This document shows positions 1-7,375 of a stretch of 64,000 bases of DNA, piece after piece; within the stretch, counting starts at the first letter, position 1, and each line of letters opens with the position of its first letter. The position numbers and the translations under genes were made by a program. Below the pieces are notes generated by a model. That model did not search any database. It saw only the letters and a program-made list of their open reading frames with translations, and was not told the DNA's origin. Source of the DNA: Enterococcus avium ATCC 14025 (GTDB lineage: Bacteria; Bacillota; Bacilli; Lactobacillales; Enterococcaceae); the NCBI RefSeq assembly GCF_000406965.1, contig NZ_KE136363.1, forward strand, positions 167,633 to 231,632, in the 5' to 3' direction.

Positions 1-1
1 C

Positions 2-172
2 AAACACAAACAAGCGATTATCAATGCGTTAAAATACCCCTATTCGAACGGAAAACTTGAAGGGAAGAATAACTTGATTAAAGTGATTAAGAGAGTGGCA
101 TTCGGTTTTAGAACCTTTCGCCACCTTCGTATGCGAATTCTGATTCAACAGAATCTTTGCGACATTATTTGA
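2..172 (+). CDS. ISL3-family transposase, C-terminal fragment cut by the window edge
   Basis: An open frame enters from the left edge and ends at a TGA at 170-172, giving 56 residues. The sequence around KLEGKNNLIKVIK followed by RVAFGFRTFRHLRMRI matches the C-terminal end of ISL3-family (DDE_Tnp_ISL3) transposases, where a conserved NG-x-LEG-x-N-x-x-IK segment carries the last acidic residue of the DDE triad. The rest of the gene lies outside the window, so intactness cannot be judged. It reads toward the NUDIX gene, which lies on the opposite strand. The family call is from motif memory, not a search. Confidence 0.75.
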   Translation, partial: KHKQAIINALKYPYSNGKLEGKNNLIKVIKRVAFGFRTFRHLRMRILIQQNLCDII

Positions 173-191
173 GCAAAAAAACAAAAAGAAA

Positions 192-217
192 AAAGGAAAC
201 GCCGAAGCATTTCCTTT
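192..217 (-). terminator. Hairpin terminator after the NUDIX/plsY operon
   Basis: AAAGGAAA (192-199) pairs perfectly with TTTCCTTT (210-217), with a small GC-closed loop. On the minus strand the stem is followed by a long T-rich run, as in an intrinsic terminator. It lies inside the inferred right end of the insertion sequence, so the element may supply the terminator of the neighbouring minus-strand genes and insulate itself. Confidence 0.55.
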
Positions 218-234
218 CAGTGATTTAATGAAAA

Positions 235-256
235 CAACACGATTTGACTTAGAGCC
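235..256. repeat. Candidate right terminal inverted repeat of the ISL3 element
   Basis: Read on the minus strand the segment starts GGCTCTAAGTCAAATCGTG. This resembles the GGCTCT...TCAAATCGTGTTG ends I associate with enterococcal ISL3-family elements. It sits 63 bp after the transposase stop, a normal distance. The left end is outside the window, so neither pairing of the ends nor the 8-bp target duplication can be checked here. Confidence 0.45.
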
Positions 257-290
257 AGTATTTCTCGATTTTTTTATACTGAAATTATGG

Positions 291-905
291 TTAATCAAAT
301 GGCACATGCCAATCATTTGCTTTGTGAGCATCAAAGCATAGTTTGATTTGTTCTTGACTATTCTTTGCTTTTGCTAAAGGCGGTAAGTTATCCGCAGAAA
401 ACCAATCAATTTGAAGCGTTTCGATATTCTTAACGAAGTCTCCACTGATCAATTGGCATTCAACGAAAATCTTACAGACACCATAGGCATAACGAGGAAG
501 ATTGTGCTTGTTTCGATCTTGAACAGCAATGATTTTTAATGGTTCCACTGTCAGGCCTGTTTCTTCTATAGTTTCCTTAACGGTATTTTCTTTGATCGAT
601 TGGTTAATATCAACCCATCCGCCTGGTAAGGACCAAAGCCCATCATTTTCCTGCACTAATAAAATGCAATTATCTTTGAAAATTGCTGCTCTTGTATCCA
701 ACTTAGGTGTTGGATAGCCTACTTCTTCAGCGAAGAGTTGCCTTAATTTTGGAACAGGGATCGGAGAGTGTACAGACAGCATCTCCGTGGCGATGGTTCG
801 AATCCGTTCAAATCGCTCTTGATCAAAGGGATCATGTGTATAGGTTAGGCCAGCTTGAGCAAGGGCCTGCAATTCAATTGCCCAATCTAAAAGTTGTTCC
901 TCCAT
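291..905 (-). CDS. NUDIX hydrolase with N-terminal NUDIX-associated domain (YjhB-like)
   Basis: A 204-residue protein with an N-terminal helical region (about 1-65) of the type found in Bacillus YjhB-like putative ADP-ribose pyrophosphatases, then a NUDIX fold. The NUDIX box is at residues 96-118. It keeps the metal-binding ETIEE core, but the usual first Glu of GX5E is Gln (Q102) and the usual RE is KE. Members hydrolyse nucleoside diphosphates linked to another moiety; the substrate here is unknown. The start codon immediately follows the plsY stop on the minus strand, so the two genes are co-transcribed and end at the 192-217 hairpin. It is probably active because the main Glu ligands remain. 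Confidence 0.85.
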   Translation of the reverse strand: MEEQLLDWAIELQALAQAGLTYTHDPFDQERFERIRTIATEMLSVHSPIPVPKLRQLFAEEVGYPTPKLDTRAAIFKDNCILLVQENDGLWSLPGGWVDINQSIKENTVKETIEETGLTVEPLKIIAVQDRNKHNLPRYAYGVCKIFVECQLISGDFVKNIETLQIDWFSADNLPPLAKAKNSQEQIKLCFDAHKANDWHVPFD

Positions 906-1535
906 TTATTTCACCTTCTTGTTCAAGCCGAAGGATACACGATTTTCATTTCCAGCCTTGATTCGTTGAATATTTTCTCTGTGGCGATAAACAATATAGC
1001 AGGTCAAGGCAAAACAAATGACGGTTAGCAAAAGATTAAATGTCGGTAAAATTGTCGGCCAAATAAATGGCAATATGATCGATGAGAGTGTGACAAAAAT
1101 TGCGGAGGCAATGCTGGCGGCACTAACCATACTTGTAATATAAAGGACGATTAAAAAGAAAGTCAATGAATAGAAAAAGAATAAGGGCGCGAAGGCTAGT
1201 AGCATCCCAGCACTAGTTGCTACGGCTTTTCCGCCTTTAAATCCAGCAAAAATTGGTAAAGTATGTCCAACTACAGCTACCAAACCAAACCATAAGGGAT
1301 TGATATCCACATGAAAAAGAGTGGGAAGAAGTGTTGCGAGTGAGCCCTTTAATAAATCCATCGCAAAGACGACAAACCCAGCTGGCTTTCCTAACACTCG
1401 AAAGGTATTAGTAGTCCCAGAACTATGACTACCAAACTCACGTATGTCTTTTTTGAAGAAAAATTTTCCAATCCAGATGCCGGAAGGAATTGAGCCTAAA
1501 AGATAAGCTAGGACAAAAATTATGGCGGTTTTCAT
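906..1535 (-). CDS. plsY: Glycerol-3-phosphate acyltransferase PlsY
   Basis: Integral membrane enzyme that transfers the acyl group of acyl-phosphate to glycerol-3-phosphate, the first step of phosphatidic acid synthesis in Gram-positive bacteria. The product is about 209 residues, very hydrophobic, with about five membrane segments. The three family motifs are visible: GSIPSG near the N-terminus, GSHSSGTTNTFRVLG, and GHTLPIFAGFKGGKAVATS. I chose the ATG at 1535 because GAGG lies 9 nt upstream; the in-frame ATG four codons earlier overlaps that ribosome binding site. It is followed directly by the NUDIX gene. Confidence 0.95.
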   Translation of the reverse strand: MKTAIIFVLAYLLGSIPSGIWIGKFFFKKDIREFGSHSSGTTNTFRVLGKPAGFVVFAMDLLKGSLATLLPTLFHVDINPLWFGLVAVVGHTLPIFAGFKGGKAVATSAGMLLAFAPLFFFYSLTFFLIVLYITSMVSAASIASAIFVTLSSIILPFIWPTILPTFNLLLTVICFALTCYIVYRHRENIQRIKAGNENRVSFGLNKKVK

Positions 1536-1606
1536 ATGAATCCTCATTTCTCTATTAGTAAGGCTATTTTAGCAGATTTCAAAAGAGTGAACAAATCTTA
1601 ATCCCG

Positions 1607-1615
1607 TGCTATACT
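1607..1615 (+). promoter_or_regulatory. Extended -10 promoter for the CoA-binding gene
   Basis: TATACT at 1610-1615 is preceded by TG at 1607-1608 (TGCTATACT), an extended -10 element. It lies about 45 bp before the gene start. No good -35 is visible at 16-18 bp upstream, which is common with extended -10 promoters. Confidence 0.45.
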
Positions 1616-1660
1616 AAATAGTGTGAATAGTTAAAAATCAAATTGAGCGAGGAAAATCAA

Positions 1661-2089
1661 ATGAGTTTTAAAAATCCTAATCAAGAAAAAATTTTTCAGT
1701 ATTTGGACGAAGCAAAGGTTATTGCTGTAGTGGGTTTAAGTGATAATCCTGATAAGACAAGCTATCAAATTGCTGACGTACTAAAAAATTACGGCTACAA
1801 GCTGTATGGTGTTAATCCAAAGTTAGCTGGACAAAAGGTGAACGATATTCCAGTCGTTGAAAATTTATCGGCTGTTCCAGAAACGATTGATATCGTGGAT
1901 ATCTTTAGACGTAGCGAATTTTTGCCAGCAGTTGCAGAAGATTTTTTAAAAACCGATGCAAAAGTTTTTTGGGCACAGCTTGGCTTATGCAGTGAAGAAG
2001 CAGCAGAAATGCTGCAGGCACAAGGACGCAACGACATTGTGATGGATCGTTGTGTGAAGATTGAATTGAACAAAAAATCTAATGATTGA
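1661..2089 (+). CDS. CoA-binding domain protein (YccU family)
   Basis: A single Rossmann-type CoA_binding domain protein of 142 residues. The signature VVGLSDNPDKTSYQIADVL lies near residues 22-40, followed by YGVNPK, matching the YccU-type stand-alone CoA-binding proteins related to the N-terminal domain of succinyl-CoA ligase alpha. These bind CoA; the physiological role is not settled. I start at the ATG at 1661 because AGGA lies 7 nt upstream; an upstream in-frame TTG at 1643 has no ribosome binding site. It is monocistronic, with a promoter before it and a terminator after it. Confidence 0.85.
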   Translation: MSFKNPNQEKIFQYLDEAKVIAVVGLSDNPDKTSYQIADVLKNYGYKLYGVNPKLAGQKVNDIPVVENLSAVPETIDIVDIFRRSEFLPAVAEDFLKTDAKVFWAQLGLCSEEAAEMLQAQGRNDIVMDRCVKIELNKKSND

Positions 2090-2119
2090 GTTGATTTTCT
2101 TAAAAAAAAAGCATAAAAT

Positions 2120-2142
2120 GCCTTTTCAGAAACAGGAGAGGC
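2120..2142 (+). terminator. Intrinsic terminator after the CoA-binding gene
   Basis: GCCTTTTC (2120-2127) pairs with GGAGAGGC (2135-2142), using G-T wobbles, around a 7-nt loop. Nine T residues follow directly. Confidence 0.85.
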
Positions 2143-2249
2143 TTTTTTTTTGAGCTTTTTTAGCGTATCATACAAATGATGTACTTAAGATATAGAGATA
2201 TCAATTCAGCTATGGTTCAATGATCTACGCGCTGGAGGAGATAGAGTAT

Positions 2250-2282
2250 ATGGTACGAACAAAAAACTTCATCGGAAAATGA
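2250..2282 (+). CDS. Possible 10-codon leader peptide upstream of parE
   Basis: An ATG at 2250 preceded by GGAGGAG at 9-nt spacing opens a frame of only ten codons (MVRTKNFIGK) ending in TGA at 2280-2282. The strong ribosome binding site is the only support; the frame is too short for codon statistics. It lies in the 440-bp region between the CoA-binding gene and parE, just before the tandem repeats. It could be a leader peptide or chance. Confidence 0.25.
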   Translation: MVRTKNFIGK

Positions 2283-2300
2283 TTACGCAATTGGAGTAAG

Positions 2301-2580
2301 GATATCATTTCAACTTTGCCAATTCTTCTTGCCATAGCAATAATAGAAAGTGCGTACTTTAGTTGAATGATAGACGCCATTCGAATCAGATTAATTTTTC
2401 TTGGAAAATTAATACATTAAAACAAATAAGGATGTCAGTTCAACTTTTCGCAGGATGTTTCATCAGAAAAATACTTAACAAGATCGGTTAGATTGATGTA
2501 CAAGTATTTTAGTTGAATGATATGCGGCATTTGAATCAAACTAATTTTTCTTGAAAAATTAATACATCAAAACAAATAAG
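2301..2580 (+). repeat. Two imperfect tandem repeat units in the parE leader
   Basis: Unit 1 (2301-2430) and unit 2 (2431-2580) both begin GATRTCAKTTCAACTTT and both end in nearly the same 70 bases, finishing with AAAACAAATAAG. Each unit contains an A/T hairpin: TTAATTTT/AAAATTAA in unit 1 and TAATTTTT/AAAAATTA in unit 2. The early TTCAACT of each unit is complementary to a later AGTTGAA, so each unit can fold as a larger hairpin. The last copy runs into the parE ribosome binding site. No protein-coding gene is visible in 2152-2591 apart from the tiny frame at 2250. Confidence 0.7.
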
Positions 2581-2591
2581 GAGCTGTAGGA

Positions 2592-4628
2592 TTGGCTAAG
2601 ATGAACAACGAATACAATGACGCTTCGATCCAGGTACTTGAGGGATTAGAAGCGGTTAGAAAACGACCAGGGATGTACATTGGCTCAACAGACAGTCGTG
2701 GATTGCATCACTTGGTCTATGAGATCGTCGATAATGCGGTCGATGAAGCCTTATCTGGCTACGGAAATGAAATAGAAGTAACCCTTCATCCAGATAATAG
2801 TGTTGAGGTAAGCGACAAAGGTCGCGGTATGCCTGTTGGAATGCACGCTTCAGGAATTCCTACTGTTGAAGTAATCTTTACGATTCTTCACGCCGGAGGA
2901 AAATTCGGTCAAGGCGGTTATAAAACTTCTGGAGGACTACATGGTGTAGGGGCTAGTGTCGTAAACGCTCTTTCAGAATGGTTAAACGTTACAATTGTTC
3001 GCGATGGTGTAGAATACCGCGAAGAGTTCAAAGATGGGGGTAAACCTCAAGGAACGTTAGAAAAAATTGGGAAAACACGTAAACCTAACGGTACAACCGT
3101 CCATTTTCTTCCAGATGCACAAATTTTTTCAACGTTGAATTTTTCTTATGAAACTTTGTCAGAGCGATTAAGAGAATCAGCTTTCTTACTGCGAGGGGTT
3201 AAAATCACTTTAATGGATCTACGTGGTGAAGAGAAAGTTTCAGAAGTTTTTCATTTTGAAGAAGGAATCAAAGAATTTGTTGAGTATTTGAATGAAGACA
3301 AGGATACATTGACTCCTGTCGTGTATTTTTCAGGGGATCGTGAAGGGATCGAAGTCGAATTCTCATATCAGTACAATGATGGCTATTCTGAAAACTTACT
3401 CTCGTTTGTTAACAACGTCCGGACAAAAGACGGCGGTACACATGAATCAGGTATGAAAACTTCAATGACAAAAGCTTTCAATGAATACGCGCGAAAAGCC
3501 GGCTTGCTGAAGGAAAAGGACAAGAACTTAGAAGGTTCTGATTTCCGTGAAGGTCTATCTGCGGTGTTATCCGTTCGGATTCCAGAAAACTTGCTGCAAT
3601 TTGAAGGTCAAACTAAAGAAAAATTAGGAACACCAGCTGCTCGTGGAGCTGTAGATAATGTCATCGGCGAACAAATGGGCTTTTATTTACAAGAAAACAG
3701 CGAAAACAGTCAGATGCTGGTTCGAAAAGCGATAAAGGCTCGTGAAGCAAGAGAAGCAGCGCGGAAGGCCCGTGAAGAAAGCCGGAACGGTAAGAAACGT
3801 AAAAAAGGGGAATCTCTACTTTCTGGGAAACTAACACCTGCACAATCTAAAAATGCTGCGAAAAATGAGTTGTTCTTAGTCGAAGGAGATTCTGCCGGTG
3901 GCTCAGCCAAACAAGGCCGTGACCGAAAATTTCAAGCAATCTTACCTTTGCGCGGGAAAGTAATCAATACGGAAAAAGCTAAGATGCAAGATATTTTGAA
4001 AAACGAAGAAATCAATACCATGATTTACACTATTGGATCAGGTGTTGGACCAGAGTTTTCAATTGAGGATTGTAACTACGACAAAGTCATCATTATGACC
4101 GATGCTGACACGGACGGTGCACACATTCAAGTCTTGTTATTAACATTCTTCTATCGATATATGAAGCCATTGATTGAAGCGGGAAAAGTCTATATTGCTT
4201 TGCCACCTTTGTATAAAGTTTCAAAAGGCGCTGGACGGAAACAAGTGATTGAATACGCTTGGACAGATGATGAATTACAAGAAGTGATCAAAAAAGTTGG
4301 TAAAGGTTATATGTTACAGCGTTACAAAGGTCTCGGGGAAATGAATGCGGAACAGTTATGGGAAACAACCATGGATCCTGAGTACAGGACGCTTGTTCGA
4401 GTGCGCATTGATGACGCTGCTCAAGCAGAGCGTCGTGTAACGACTTTGATGGGGGATAAAGTGGAACCGAGACGTAAATGGATTGAGAGTCACGTTCAAT
4501 TCACCTTGGAAGAAGACGGGAGTTTGCTGGATAACAAAGAAGAAGCGACTACTGTGCCTGTAGCTGAACAAAATGAAATGGAAGAAACAACTGATGGTGT
4601 TAAAATGATCAGTTTGTTTGATGAGTAG
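2592..4628 (+). CDS. parE: DNA topoisomerase IV subunit B (ParE)
   Basis: ATPase subunit of topoisomerase IV, which decatenates daughter chromosomes with ParC. Its 678 residues include an N-terminal GHKL ATPase domain (YEIVDNAVDEALSG, then GGLHGVGASVVNALS), the transducer domain, and a TOPRIM domain (LFLVEGDSAGGSAKQGRD and DADTDGAHI). ParE rather than GyrB is supported by the adjacent parC. The start is a TTG at 2592 because AAGGAG (2578-2583) is 8 nt away; the ATG three codons later would be 17 nt away. It is followed 14 nt later by parC, and together they form a two-gene operon ending at 7145. Confidence 0.97.
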   Translation: MAKMNNEYNDASIQVLEGLEAVRKRPGMYIGSTDSRGLHHLVYEIVDNAVDEALSGYGNEIEVTLHPDNSVEVSDKGRGMPVGMHASGIPTVEVIFTILHAGGKFGQGGYKTSGGLHGVGASVVNALSEWLNVTIVRDGVEYREEFKDGGKPQGTLEKIGKTRKPNGTTVHFLPDAQIFSTLNFSYETLSERLRESAFLLRGVKITLMDLRGEEKVSEVFHFEEGIKEFVEYLNEDKDTLTPVVYFSGDREGIEVEFSYQYNDGYSENLLSFVNNVRTKDGGTHESGMKTSMTKAFNEYARKAGLLKEKDKNLEGSDFREGLSAVLSVRIPENLLQFEGQTKEKLGTPAARGAVDNVIGEQMGFYLQENSENSQMLVRKAIKAREAREAARKAREESRNGKKRKKGESLLSGKLTPAQSKNAAKNELFLVEGDSAGGSAKQGRDRKFQAILPLRGKVINTEKAKMQDILKNEEINTMIYTIGSGVGPEFSIEDCNYDKVIIMTDADTDGAHIQVLLLTFFYRYMKPLIEAGKVYIALPPLYKVSKGAGRKQVIEYAWTDDELQEVIKKVGKGYMLQRYKGLGEMNAEQLWETTMDPEYRTLVRVRIDDAAQAERRVTTLMGDKVEPRRKWIESHVQFTLEEDGSLLDNKEEATTVPVAEQNEMEETTDGVKMISLFDE

Positions 4629-4642
4629 GAGGTGGTCAATAG

Positions 4643-7090
4643 ATGGAATCTAAGCATTCAATTCAAGAACTAACACTAGAAGAAGTGATGGGTGACCGTT
4701 TTGGCCGCTATTCAAAATATATTATTCAAGAAAGAGCGTTGCCAGATATTCGCGATGGTCTGAAGCCGGTTCAACGTCGCATTTTATACGCTATGAACAA
4801 AGACGGAAACACGTATGACAAGGGTTTTAGAAAATCAGCGAAATCCGTCGGAAACATTATGGGGAATTATCACCCTCACGGTGACAGCTCGATCTATGAA
4901 GCAATGGTACGGATGAGTCAAGATTGGAAGCTTCGTCAAGTGCTGATCGAGATGCACGGAAACAACGGCTCAATGGATGGTGATCCGCCAGCTGCGATGC
5001 GTTATACCGAAGCACGTTTGTCTCAACTAAGCGGTGAGATGTTGAAAGATATCGAAAAGGACACTGTTGATTTAGTTTGGAATTTTGATGATACCGAAAA
5101 GGAACCGACTGTTCTGCCAGCTGCTTATCCTAATCTGCTAGTTAACGGTTCAACAGGGATTTCGGCGGGATATGCTACTGAAATTCCAACTCATAATTTA
5201 ACGGAAGTAATCGATGGCACGATTTATCTGATTGATCACCCGAATGCTTCGTTAGAAAAAATCATGGAGTACATTCCGGGACCCGATTTTCCAACAGGTG
5301 GTATTTTACAAGGTAAAGCAGAAATCAAAAAGGCTTATGAGACTGGTAAGGGGAAAGTGATTCTTCGTTCCAAAACCTCGATCGAACCACTAAAAGGCGG
5401 CAAGCAGCAGATCGTTATTCATGAGATTCCGTATGAAGTTAATAAAGCCGTTTTGGTGAAGAAAATGGACGAGATCCGTTTGAGTAAAAAAATTGATGGC
5501 ATCGCTGAAGTTCGTGATGAGTCTGACCGTACGGGATTACAAGTAGTCGTCGAATTGAAAAAAGATGCCAATGCAGAAGGAATCTTGAATTACTTATTCA
5601 AAAATACGGATTTACAGATCAATTACAACTTCAACATGGTAGCCATTGATAACATGACTCCGCAACAGGTTGGATTGAAACACATTTTGGAAAGCTACAT
5701 CCTTCACCGCAAAGACGTGATCACTAAACGGAGCCAATATGAGCTGGCGAAGGCACAAAAACGTCAACATATTGTTGAAGGCTTGATTAAGGCATTATCA
5801 ATCCTTGATGAAGTGATTACGACGATTCGCGGAAGTAAAGATAAAAAGGATGCGAAACATAATTTAGTTGAACGGTTTGATTTTAGTGAAGAACAAGCCG
5901 AGGCAATTGTAACGTTGCAATTGTATCGTTTAACCAATACTGATATTACTCAATTAGAAAGTGAAGCGGATGAATTAGCGGCTGAAATCAAAGAGCTGCA
6001 TTTAATCCTTAATAGCGAAAAAGAACTACACAAGGTTTTAAAGCAAGAATTGCGTCAAATCAAAAAAAATTATGGCAATGAACGCTTAACAACAATTGAA
6101 GATGAAATCAGTGAAATCAAAATCGAAACAGAAGTATTAATCGCACAAGAAGATGTAATCGTAACATTAACCAAAGAGGGTTATTTGAAACGCAGCAGTT
6201 TACGTTCGTATAATGCATCGCGCCCAGATGAACATGGGATGAAAGATGGCGATTCGATTATTTTTATTAATAAGCTGAACACTTTGGATCACCTGTTGAT
6301 TTTAACAAATCATGGAAACATGATTTATCGACCAGTTCACGAAATTACAGAGCTGAAATGGAAAGATGTCGGAGAGCATATATCACAGACGATAACCAAT
6401 CTCTCTATGAGTGAAGAAATCATTGCGGCCTTCCCATACAAGGAAATTGACGCGAACAAACTCTTCATCTTCATGAGTAAAGAAGGGATGATCAAGCAAA
6501 CACGAATGACTGAGTTTTCGCCATGGCGTACGTATCGAAGCCGACCTACAACGGCGATGAAGCTAAAAAATGATACAGACGAAATTGTCTCAGTCTTCTT
6601 AACGAATGAGACTCGCAATGTCGATGTCTTCATTGCCTCACATCGTGCCTTTGGATTACGCTATCCACTAGAAGAAGTACCAGTAGTTGGTTCAAAAGCC
6701 GCAGGTGTTAAGGCGATTAATCTAAAAGACGGGGATTACGTAGTAGCAGGTGCGTTAGTTCCGTCAGATGGAGATTCACCCATCTTATTGTTGAGCCAAC
6801 GCGGGGCAGCTAAACGTATGCTCGCTCAAGAATTACCGCAACTTGGTCGGGCGAAACGCGGATTGATGATTTTCCGTGAGTTGAAGAAAAATCCACATCG
6901 CTTGGCTTATATGACAGCTGAAACAGAAGGAAAGCTTACTTTAACAACGACAAAAGGTATTGAAAAGGAAATCGAGATATCTAAAGTTGCGATTAGTGAT
7001 CGAATTTCTAATGGAACTTTTGCGATTGATGAGAAACAAGAAGGAGAACTTTTCTCTGTTATGCAGTTGCAGGAACTCGACGAAGAATAG
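4643..7090 (+). CDS. parC: DNA topoisomerase IV subunit A (ParC)
   Basis: Breakage-reunion subunit of topoisomerase IV, 815 residues. The catalytic tyrosine is Y121 in AAMRYTEARL. The quinolone-resistance region reads HPHGDSSIYEAM (H77-M88), with Ser and Glu at the two classical positions (S82 and E86 here, S80/E84 in staphylococcal numbering), so the sequence shows the susceptible type. The C-terminal third carries the GyrA/ParC beta-pinwheel repeats. AGGAGGTGG precedes the ATG. It is co-transcribed with parE and ends at a strong terminator. Confidence 0.97.
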   Translation: MESKHSIQELTLEEVMGDRFGRYSKYIIQERALPDIRDGLKPVQRRILYAMNKDGNTYDKGFRKSAKSVGNIMGNYHPHGDSSIYEAMVRMSQDWKLRQVLIEMHGNNGSMDGDPPAAMRYTEARLSQLSGEMLKDIEKDTVDLVWNFDDTEKEPTVLPAAYPNLLVNGSTGISAGYATEIPTHNLTEVIDGTIYLIDHPNASLEKIMEYIPGPDFPTGGILQGKAEIKKAYETGKGKVILRSKTSIEPLKGGKQQIVIHEIPYEVNKAVLVKKMDEIRLSKKIDGIAEVRDESDRTGLQVVVELKKDANAEGILNYLFKNTDLQINYNFNMVAIDNMTPQQVGLKHILESYILHRKDVITKRSQYELAKAQKRQHIVEGLIKALSILDEVITTIRGSKDKKDAKHNLVERFDFSEEQAEAIVTLQLYRLTNTDITQLESEADELAAEIKELHLILNSEKELHKVLKQELRQIKKNYGNERLTTIEDEISEIKIETEVLIAQEDVIVTLTKEGYLKRSSLRSYNASRPDEHGMKDGDSIIFINKLNTLDHLLILTNHGNMIYRPVHEITELKWKDVGEHISQTITNLSMSEEIIAAFPYKEIDANKLFIFMSKEGMIKQTRMTEFSPWRTYRSRPTTAMKLKNDTDEIVSVFLTNETRNVDVFIASHRAFGLRYPLEEVPVVGSKAAGVKAINLKDGDYVVAGALVPSDGDSPILLLSQRGAAKRMLAQELPQLGRAKRGLMIFRELKKNPHRLAYMTAETEGKLTLTTTKGIEKEIEISKVAISDRISNGTFAIDEKQEGELFSVMQLQELDEE

Positions 7091-7119
7091 TTTCTGTATT
7101 ATATAATTATATTACAGTT

Positions 7120-7145
7120 GGGTATCTGTTTTAATACAGATGCCC
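7120..7145 (+). terminator. Intrinsic terminator of the parE-parC operon
   Basis: GGGTATCTGT (7120-7129) pairs over 10 bp with ACAGATGCCC (7136-7145), with one G-T pair, followed by a T run from 7147. Confidence 0.92.
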
Positions 7146-7236
7146 GTTTTTTTGTTCACAATTTCATGTAAATAAGACGATGATGAGAAATTGTTTTAAT
7201 TAAATTAATCCCGATAAATGCTTTAATTTCAAAGGG

Positions 7237-7252
7237 TTGCTAACGATTACAA
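7237..7252 (-). promoter_or_regulatory. Candidate cre (CcpA) site upstream of pflB
   Basis: On the minus strand the site reads TTGTAATCGTTAGCAA. It fits the catabolite-responsive element consensus TGWAANCGNTNWCA at 13 of 14 positions. It lies about 40 bp upstream of the pflB -35 box, a position compatible with CcpA activation or modulation of a fermentation gene. No experimental support; the match is by eye. Confidence 0.5.
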
Positions 7253-7292
7253 AATATTTTTAACTTCTAATTAATCTTTCACAAGGAAAGGC

Positions 7293-7320
7293 TTGCATAA
7301 AAGAATTTATGTGTTATACT
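7293..7320 (+). promoter_or_regulatory. pflB promoter
   Basis: TTGCAT (7293-7298) and TATACT (7315-7320) are separated by 16 bp, giving a vegetative sigma-A type promoter. The -10 box ends 55 bp before the pflB start codon. Confidence 0.7.
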
Positions 7321-7375
7321 TTGTTCGTAAAGCTGTAGCAATAAAGTTTTTATATTCTAAGGAGGTCCTTTTGAA

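Noticed and set aside
29-334. 101-codon minus-strand frame over the transposase tail
   Set aside because: Antisense to the ISL3 transposase C-terminus and spans the inferred IS end and terminator.
1795-2175. 126-codon minus-strand frame over the CoA-binding gene
   Set aside because: Antisense to a clear family member, no ribosome binding site, low-complexity composition.
4871-4910. Quinolone-resistance mutation in parC
   Set aside because: The region encodes Ser and Glu at both classical positions, i.e. the susceptible type.
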